A stretch of DNA of 64,000 bases from Patulibacter defluvii (GTDB taxonomy: Bacteria > Actinomycetota > Thermoleophilia > Solirubrobacterales > Solirubrobacteraceae): contig NZ_JAWZSQ010000012.1 in assembly GCF_034096925.1 (NCBI RefSeq), positions 62,001 through 126,000 of the forward strand. Direction: 5' to 3'. Positions 58,700-64,000 of this stretch are shown here, piece after piece. The notes beneath the pieces are model-generated. The model saw only the letters and a program-made list of their open reading frames with translations, was not told the origin of the DNA and ran no database searches. The position numbers were made by a program, and so were the translations under genes. The number at the start of each line of letters is the position of its first letter. The stretch's first letter is position 1.

Positions 58700-59206
58700 T
58701 TGCTCGCCGGCCCGGCGCCGGCGGCCGATCTCGTCGGCGTGGAGCCGACCCGCACCGACGCCCTTCGCTCGCTGGCCCAGACCGCCGGGCGTCGACGGGC
58801 GTTCGAGCTGGCGCGCCAGGTCCAGGCCCGGCGCGGCGGGCCCGGCGACGAGCTGCTGGCGCGGCGGGCGGCGCGGGTGGCCGAGGCGGTCGAGCCCGAC
58901 GCCCAGCCGGTCGCGCTGCTGCGGCCGGTGGTGGCGCGGACCCGGATGGGGGTCGCCGAGGTCTCGCTGCGGGCCGGCCTCGACCCGACCCAGCAGCAGG
59001 CGCTGGCGCTGCTGCAGCCCCGGCCGGGGGAGTCGCCGGCCGAGCACGCGGGGCGGCTGCTGCTGGCGCCGCGACCGGCGGGCCGGCTGGCCTGCGCGGT
59101 GCTGCGGGCCGAGCTGCGCGAGCGGCTGGCGCGCGATCCGGCGGCGAAGACGGTGCGGCGGGCGCTGCAGCGGCTCGACGAGGAGCGGCTGGCGCAGGAC
59201 GACTAG
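58700..59206 (+). CDS. Hypothetical helical protein
   Basis: About 168 residues, mostly Ala/Arg/Leu helices (TDALRSLAQTAGRRRAFELA, LDPTQQQALALLQP, KTVRRALQRLDEERLAQDD), with third-position G/C bias consistent with coding. Start uncertain: TTG 58700 or GTG 58739; neither has a clear ribosome site. It converges on the sensor-kinase-like gene, whose stop is 12 bases away. No function is recognised. Confidence 0.5.
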   Translation: MLAGPAPAADLVGVEPTRTDALRSLAQTAGRRRAFELARQVQARRGGPGDELLARRAARVAEAVEPDAQPVALLRPVVARTRMGVAEVSLRAGLDPTQQQALALLQPRPGESPAEHAGRLLLAPRPAGRLACAVLRAELRERLARDPAAKTVRRALQRLDEERLAQDD

Positions 59207-59217
59207 CGGCCGCGCGG

Positions 59218-60444
59218 TCAGCGTGGCCAGCGGCCGCGCGGCAACCGCACGCTGACCCGGCGGCCGTCGTCGGGTTGGTCCTCGACCTCGAGCGTGGCGC
59301 CGATCGCCGCCACCCAGCGGCGGCAGCGGGCGAGCGCCTCGGCCGGACCGTCCTGCTCGGCGCCGTCGTCGAAGACCCGGATCGTGACCGCGTCGTCGGT
59401 CGCCGCGACCCGGATCGCGACGTGGCGGGCGTCGCGCTCGCGGCCGGCGTGGCGGGCCAGGTCGCGGACGATCGTCAGCAGCACCGGGCGCAGCAGCGGA
59501 TCGATCGGGCCGGAGACCTGGGCGACGACCAGCGCCTGCTCGCCGTCGACCTGCTGCTCGGCGGTGTCGCGGACCGCGTCGTCGAACGGCTGGTCGCGGG
59601 GGTCGCGGCCGCCGAGCGTCTCGACGCTCGCCCGCAGCCGCTCGAGGCCGGTGTCGAGGTGGTCGGTCGCCAGCCGCCACGTGGCGTTCTCGGGCGCCTC
59701 GCCGATGTCCTGGCGGACGGCCAGGAGGATCTGCATCAGGTCGTCGTGGAGGCGGGTGGCGACGTCGTGCCGCTGGCGGACCTCGCTGGCCAGGACCTCG
59801 GTCATCAGCTCGTCGAGGGCGCGCGAGAGGGCGCCGATCTGGTCCATCCGCCGGCGGTACTCCTCGGCCACCAGCGCTCCGGCGAGGCCGGCGCAGGCGG
59901 TGGTGGCGGCGACCAGGGCCAGGCGGCCGAGCGGATCGCCCCCCGGCGCGGCGCCGCCGGCGGCCCAGACGGTGGTCGCGCCGGCGACGGCGACGGCCGA
60001 GATCGCGGCGACCAGCGCGGGCGAGACCCGCAGCAGCGCCAGCCCGACCGGGATCAGCGGCAGCACCAGCATCGCCGGCGAGAGGATCCCGCCCGAGACG
60101 TGGGCCAGCAGGGCGAGGACGAGCGCGTCGCCGAGCCCGCGGAGGGCCAGTGGCCACGAGGCCCGGGCCGACCAGCGGAGGACGAACGCGGCGCTCAGCA
60201 GCTCCCAGGCGAGGATCCCGCCGCCGATCGCCGCCGGTGAGCGGCTGAGCGGCTGGTCGCCGAGCGCCAGCAGCAGCACCACGATCGCGGCCACCAGCAG
60301 GTGGCCGGCGACCTCGGGCAGGCCGCTGACCGCCCCGCGCGCGGGCGTCGGTCCCGGCCCGTCGCTCGACCGTGGCCGGCGGCGAAGGGCGCGGGAGGGC
60401 AGGTGCGTCTCGGCGGCGTCGAGCATCGGCGTCGCCTGGATCAT
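59218..60444 (-). CDS. Sensor-histidine-kinase-like membrane protein with degenerate ATPase
   Basis: About 408 residues: five or six N-terminal membrane helices, then a coiled coil and a HisKA_3-type helix RHDVATRLHDDLMQILLAVRQ with a possible phospho-His near residue 236. A shortened HATPase follows. The D-box IRVFDDG is present near 358, but the N-box reads TIVRDLARHAG without the conserved Asn, and there is no G-box (the sequence runs CRRWVAAIGATLEV). No response regulator is adjacent. It is likely a poor or inactive kinase, or a phosphatase or scaffold. GTG 60459 is an alternative start. Confidence 0.7.
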   Translation of the reverse strand: MIQATPMLDAAETHLPSRALRRRPRSSDGPGPTPARGAVSGLPEVAGHLLVAAIVVLLLALGDQPLSRSPAAIGGGILAWELLSAAFVLRWSARASWPLALRGLGDALVLALLAHVSGGILSPAMLVLPLIPVGLALLRVSPALVAAISAVAVAGATTVWAAGGAAPGGDPLGRLALVAATTACAGLAGALVAEEYRRRMDQIGALSRALDELMTEVLASEVRQRHDVATRLHDDLMQILLAVRQDIGEAPENATWRLATDHLDTGLERLRASVETLGGRDPRDQPFDDAVRDTAEQQVDGEQALVVAQVSGPIDPLLRPVLLTIVRDLARHAGRERDARHVAIRVAATDDAVTIRVFDDGAEQDGPAEALARCRRWVAAIGATLEVEDQPDDGRRVSVRLPRGRWPR

Positions 60445-60522
60445 GGCGGACGTGGACACCGCACGCGACGGCGGGTCGGCCGTCCGTCGTGGTTGTCGGG
60501 AGCGGGTCGGGCCCGCTCCGGC

Positions 60523-60714
60523 CTAGTGCAGCCGTTCCCCCGTGGCGGTCCGCGCCTGGGACCGCTCGTGGCCCCGGACCGCGGCCTGGAAGAGCCAGCG
60601 GTCGATCTTGCCCTGGTAGACCGGGACGCCGAGCCTGATGCAGGTGGCGATGATCTCGGTCCGCTCGACGCCGTGGGCGTCGGCGAGTTCCTCGGGGGTG
60701 AGGTGGTTGGCCAA
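60523..60714 (-). CDS. Small helix-turn-helix protein, TTG start
   Basis: 63 residues from a TTG that has AAGGAGG at an ideal 6-base spacing. LTPEELADAHGVERTEIIATC resembles the winged-helix DNA-binding part of excisionase or MerR-like small proteins, followed by GKIDRWLFQAAV. It lies 78 bases before the sensor-kinase-like gene on the same strand. The function is unknown; it might be a small regulator for that gene. Confidence 0.6.
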   Translation of the reverse strand: MANHLTPEELADAHGVERTEIIATCIRLGVPVYQGKIDRWLFQAAVRGHERSQARTATGERLH

Positions 60715-60877
60715 CAGGGGCCTCCTTGGAGCGGGTGGTCGCTTCCCCCGCTCTTGTACCAACCGCGGTCGGGGCGGCGCAACCGCAGTGCCGGCTTCGG
60801 GCAGCCGTGCGGGGTCGGCGGGGCGGGGCGGCGGGCCGGCGGGTCCGCGGCCGGCGGCCCGCGGCCGGCGGCGCGCG

Positions 60878-60924
60878 TCGCGTGGCGGATGACACCCGCA
60901 CGCCGGGGGTCAGCCGCCACGCGA
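60878..60924. terminator. Long hairpin after ogt
   Basis: TCGCGTGGCGG (60878-60888) pairs with 60914-60924; after one mismatch TGAC/GTCA adds four more pairs. It lies 27 bases beyond the ogt stop on the minus strand and before the small HTH gene. There is no T tract. Confidence 0.6.
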
Positions 60925-60950
60925 GCCGGGGGGCGGCGGGGGGCGGGTGG

Positions 60951-61496
60951 TCAGTCGAAGAGCGAGGCCTGGTCGTACTGCCACGCGCCCTCGAGGGCCA
61001 GCAGCCGGCGCTTGGTGTCGGCGCCGCCGGGGGCCGAGAAGCCGCCGATCCGCCCGTCCGAGCCGACGACCCGGTGGCAGGGCACGACGATCGGGAACGG
61101 GTTGGCTCCGAGCGCCTGGCCGACGGCCTGGGCCGCGCCGGGATCGCCGAGCTGGGCGGCGACCTCGCCGTAGGTCAGCGTCCGGCCCGGCGGGATCGCG
61201 AGCGCGGCGGCGTAGACCCGGCGGTGGAAGGGTGGTAGCGCCCCGTCGTCGAAGCGGACGTCGCGGAAGTCCGCGGGCCCGCCGGCCAGCAGCGCCTCGA
61301 TCCGCTCGATCACCGACCGCAGGGCCGCGGGCGGCGCGGCGGCCGCGGCCGCGGGCCAGTGCCGGGCCGCGTAGCGCTCCACGGCCTGCTCGTCGCGGCC
61401 GGGCAGGGCGACGCCGGCGATCGCCTCACCAGCGGTCCAGGCGATCGCGCAGCGGCCGAGGGCGGTGTCGAAGAGGGCGTAGGCGACGGCGGACAT
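60951..61496 (-). CDS. ogt: Methylated-DNA--protein-cysteine methyltransferase
   Basis: 181 residues. The suicide site is VVPCHRVVGSDG with the acceptor Cys near residue 140; PPGRTLTYGEVAAQLG near 108 is the recognition-helix region and IGGFSAPGG follows the active site. It removes O6-alkyl groups from guanine by direct transfer. The start is one of three in-frame ATGs (61496 chosen by domain position). No ada-like regulator is adjacent. Confidence 0.92.
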   Translation of the reverse strand: MSAVAYALFDTALGRCAIAWTAGEAIAGVALPGRDEQAVERYAARHWPAAAAAAPPAALRSVIERIEALLAGGPADFRDVRFDDGALPPFHRRVYAAALAIPPGRTLTYGEVAAQLGDPGAAQAVGQALGANPFPIVVPCHRVVGSDGRIGGFSAPGGADTKRRLLALEGAWQYDQASLFD

Positions 61497-61568
61497 GGGA
61501 CCCGGAGCAAGCATCCCACCGCGGTCGGCCGGTACGGCGGTCACGGACCGGCCGGACGCGGCCGCACC

Positions 61569-61757
61569 TCAGGGCCGCAGCCCGAAGGCCAGCGGCGCCG
61601 CCACCGGCGGCGGGGGGACGTGGGCCACGACCGGCTGACGGTCCGGGGCCGCCGCGCCCGCCCGGCCACCGGCCAGCAGCAGGGCGAGGACGGCGCCGAG
61701 GATCGTCGCGGCGAGCAGCGCCAGCAGATACGGCAGCATCGGAGACCGTTGACCCAT
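61569..61757 (-). CDS. Small single-span membrane protein
   Basis: 62 residues: one membrane helix (LPYLLALLAATILGAVLALL) followed by an Ala/Pro-rich tail (HVPPPPVAAPLAFGLRP). TATGGT lies 6 bases before the ATG on the minus strand, the leaderless-promoter pattern seen elsewhere, which is the best evidence that this short frame is real. It lies between ogt and nrdJ. The function is unknown. Confidence 0.55.
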   Translation of the reverse strand: MGQRSPMLPYLLALLAATILGAVLALLLAGGRAGAAAPDRQPVVAHVPPPPVAAPLAFGLRP

Positions 61758-61763
61758 GCGGCG

Positions 61764-61769
61764 ACCATA
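61764..61769 (-). promoter_or_regulatory. -10 element of a probable leaderless promoter (small membrane protein)
   Basis: TATGGT on the minus strand, 6 bases before the ATG at 61757. Confidence 0.5.
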
Positions 61770-61840
61770 GCCGCGCCCCCGGGGAGGTCGACGACGTACG
61801 GACGATCGGTCGATGCCGGCGCCGGCGAGCCCGGAACGCG

Positions 61841-61867
61841 CCGGGGGCCGCGAATCGCGGCCCCCGG
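61841..61867. terminator. Strong hairpin after nrdJ
   Basis: CCGGGGGCCGCGA (61841-61853) and its perfect 13-bp complement (61855-61867) flank a single A. It lies 28 bases past the nrdJ stop on the minus strand. There is no T tract, but stem stability is very high. Confidence 0.65.
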
Positions 61868-61895
61868 GAACGACGTCGGCGCTGCGGGCCGCGGC

Positions 61896-64000
61896 TCAGC
61901 CGCAGCCGGTGTTGTTGCCGCAGCTGGAGCACGTGTAGCACGCGCCCGTCCGCTGCATCATCCCGCCGCACTCGCCGCAGACCGGGCCCAGCTCGATGTC
62001 CGAGCCGGCCGCGACCACCCGCGCCGGGACCACCGGCGGGGTGTCGGTGGCCGCCGAGAGGGCCGGAGCCGCCGCGGGCGCGGCGCTGGCCGTCGGTGCG
62101 GGGGCCGGGGTCGGGGCGACCGGACCGGCGGTGTCGGCGGCCGGCGTCGCGGCCACCGAGGCCTGCCGCTGGCGGACCTCGTCGGTGCGGATGCCCAGCT
62201 CCTCCTGGATGTCCGCGCTCAGGAACCGGCTCGCGAGCCAGCGCATGAAGTAGTCGGGCATCGACTTGGCGAACGGGATCTCCGGGTTGGTGGTGATCCC
62301 CTCCGGCTCGAAGCGCATGTAGGCGAACTTGCGCACCAGCGTCTCGAGCGGCACCCCGTACTGGAGCGCGATCGAGACCGAGGTGGCGAAGGAGTTCATC
62401 ATGCCGCGGACGGCCGAGCCCTCCTTGCCGATGTCGGTCAGGAAGATCTCGCCGACCGAGCCGTCCTCGTACATGCCGGCGGTGATGTAGCCCTCGTGGC
62501 CGCCGATCGAGAACTTGTGGGTGATCGACTGGCGCTCGCGCGGCATCCGCCGCCGCTTCGGGCCCAGCTCGGTCCGCAGCCGGGTCTCGGCCTCGGCGAC
62601 CGCGCGGGCCACCTCCTGCTCGACCCGGGCCTCGACCTCGGCCTCGGAGACCGCGCCGTCGTCGGACTGGGCGTCGGTCCGCAGGGCCTGCGCCGTCTTC
62701 GAGCCGTCGCGGTAGATGGCCAGCGCCTTGACGCCGAGCCGCCAGGCCTCGATGTAGGCCTCGGCGATGTCCTCGACGGTCGCCGTCTTCGGCATGTTGA
62801 CCGTCTTCGAGATCGCGCCCGAGAGGAACGGCTGGGTGGCGCCCATCATCTTGATGTGGCCCATGTGGCTGATCGCGCGCTCGCCGACCGCCACGTCGAA
62901 GACCGGCAGGTGCTCGTCGGCCAGGCCCGGCGCACCGACGATCGTGCCGTGCTCGTTGGTGTAGGCGACGATCTGGTCGACCTGCTCGGCCGAGTAGCCC
63001 AGCTCCTGCAGCGCCAGCGGGACCGTCCGGTTGACGATCACCATGTTGCCGCCGCCGACCAGCTCCTTGTACTTGACCAGCGAGAAGTCCGGCTCGATGC
63101 CGGTCGTGTCGCAGTCCATCAGGAAGGAGATCGTGCCGGTCGGGGCCAGCACCGTCGCCTGGGCGTTGCGGTAGCCGTGCTCGTCGCCGAGCTTGACCGC
63201 CTCGTCCCAGCTGCGGCGGGCCGCGGCCAGCAGCTCGCCGTCGTGCGAGAGCGCGTCGTCGATCTCGTAGGCGGCCTCGCGGTGCATCCGCATGACCTTG
63301 TTGTGCGGCTCGCGGTTGTCCGCGTAGGCCTCGTAGGGGCCGATCGCGGCGCTGACCTCGGCCGAGCGGCGGTACGCGCGGCCGGTCATCAGGGCGGTGA
63401 TCGCGGCGGCGGTCGTGCGGCCCTCGTCGGAGTCGTACGGCATGCCGCCGGCCATCAGGTAGGCGCCGAGGTTGGCGTAGCCCATCCCCAGCTGGCGGAA
63501 GCGGCGGGCGTTCTCGCCGATCTTCTCGGTCGGGTAGCTCGACGGCCCGACGACGATCTCCTGCGCCAGCAGCACCACGTCGACGGCGTGCTCGAAGTTC
63601 TCGACGTCGAACGTGCCGTCCGGGCGGCGGAACTTCATCAGGTTCAGCGACGCCAGGTTGCAGGCGCTGTCGTCGACGTGCATGTACTCGCTGCACGGGT
63701 TCGAGGCGTTGATCCGGCCGCTGTTCGGGCAGGTGTGCCAGCGGTTGATCGTGGTGTCGAACTGGATCCCCGGATCGGCGCAGCGCCAGGCGGCCTTCGC
63801 GATCTCGTCCATCAGCTCGCGGGCCTGGTACTTCGGCGTCGGGACGTCCGCGATCTCGCGGTTGCGGGGCGTGGTCTGCCACTCGCCGTCGGCGTCGACC
63901 GCCTGCATGAAGGCGTCGGTGGCGCGAACCGAGTTGTTCGCGTTCTGGTACTGGATCGAGGTGAAGCCGTCACCGTCGATCGACATGTCGAACCCGGCCT
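61896..64000 (-). CDS. nrdJ: Vitamin B12-dependent (class II) ribonucleotide reductase, N-terminus cut by window edge
   Basis: About 701 residues are visible and the frame stays open at the right edge; the internal Met near 63986 is not the start. NPCSEY and CNLASLNL carry the active-site cysteines, and APTGTISFLMDCDTTGIEPDF and the KTVNMP region are typical of the class II alpha subunit. An Ala/Pro/Thr-rich linker leads to a Cys-rich tail (CGECGGMM, then CYTCSSCG) that probably binds zinc and recycles the active-site disulfide. It reduces ribonucleotides to deoxyribonucleotides with adenosylcobalamin, so it works with or without oxygen. Confidence 0.95.
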   Translation of the reverse strand, partial: AGFDMSIDGDGFTSIQYQNANNSVRATDAFMQAVDADGEWQTTPRNREIADVPTPKYQARELMDEIAKAAWRCADPGIQFDTTINRWHTCPNSGRINASNPCSEYMHVDDSACNLASLNLMKFRRPDGTFDVENFEHAVDVVLLAQEIVVGPSSYPTEKIGENARRFRQLGMGYANLGAYLMAGGMPYDSDEGRTTAAAITALMTGRAYRRSAEVSAAIGPYEAYADNREPHNKVMRMHREAAYEIDDALSHDGELLAAARRSWDEAVKLGDEHGYRNAQATVLAPTGTISFLMDCDTTGIEPDFSLVKYKELVGGGNMVIVNRTVPLALQELGYSAEQVDQIVAYTNEHGTIVGAPGLADEHLPVFDVAVGERAISHMGHIKMMGATQPFLSGAISKTVNMPKTATVEDIAEAYIEAWRLGVKALAIYRDGSKTAQALRTDAQSDDGAVSEAEVEARVEQEVARAVAEAETRLRTELGPKRRRMPRERQSITHKFSIGGHEGYITAGMYEDGSVGEIFLTDIGKEGSAVRGMMNSFATSVSIALQYGVPLETLVRKFAYMRFEPEGITTNPEIPFAKSMPDYFMRWLASRFLSADIQEELGIRTDEVRQRQASVAATPAADTAGPVAPTPAPAPTASAAPAAAPALSAATDTPPVVPARVVAAGSDIELGPVCGECGGMMQRTGACYTCSSCGNNTGCG

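Overview
The window is very GC-rich (roughly three quarters G+C), densely coded on both strands, and has frequent GTG and TTG starts. It carries large-ATPase LuxR regulators, F420-type oxidoreductases, an AlkZ-like glycosylase pair, a class II (B12) ribonucleotide reductase and DtxR/IdeR-like and CsoR-like sites. Together these point to an actinobacterium, probably of the Thermoleophilia/Solirubrobacterales type; that placement is inference from gene content, not from a marker gene. About 63 protein genes are supported. No rRNA, tRNA, insertion sequence, prophage or CRISPR array was seen.

Layout. 1-7 kb: a truncated secreted alpha/beta hydrolase, TetR plus NmrA-like reductase, an MFS exporter, chromate transporter chrA and a BBE-like FAD oxidase. 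7-12.8 kb: two tandem LuxR-family ATPase regulators (LAL type) whose 3' ends are almost identical DNA. 12.8-17 kb: a secreted lipase-like hydrolase, an M28-like peptidase with a degraded metal site, and a PucR-type regulator. 17-21 kb: a copper locus (copZ, a His-rich secreted protein and copA, divergent from csoR) with two CsoR-type boxes. 22-28.8 kb: a FadR-type regulator with paired operators in front of a fatty-acid-hydroxylase/AGPS-like/SDR/P450 run, then a LigD-type polymerase domain. 29-34 kb: two TetR-controlled divergent units (a drug efflux MFS; an SDR plus Baeyer-Villiger-type monooxygenase).

34-43 kb: a non-coding block of four 60-base structured repeats, an F420 enzyme, a McrA-like HNH nuclease, an ATP-dependent DNA ligase, a trypsin-like protease, a second monooxygenase, an iron-type binding lipoprotein and small hypotheticals. 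43-50.4 kb: thiM, an acyl-CoA dehydrogenase/SDR/APH-kinase/phosphatase operon, a MerR-aldo/keto reductase pair with a textbook 19-bp spacer promoter, and an AhpD-like protein linked by a shared palindrome to a GAF-Fis regulator. 51-64 kb: GNAT, YdeI-like protein, two AlkZ-like glycosylases around a lipoprotein, DUF1963, PlsC, an iron-boxed siderophore-interacting protein, a degenerate sensor kinase, ogt and the 3' part of nrdJ.

Two general properties stand out. First, many transcription units have a TANNNT-like -10 hexamer 6-8 bases before the start codon and no Shine-Dalgarno sequence, which predicts widespread leaderless mRNAs; genes with a good ribosome site lack it. Second, there are several unexplained structured intergenic elements: the four-repeat block at 34199-34440, a 100-base nested inverted repeat at 6805-6904, a pair of long hairpins at 40624-40724, and two copies of a 30-base REP-like palindrome at 20526 and 47775.
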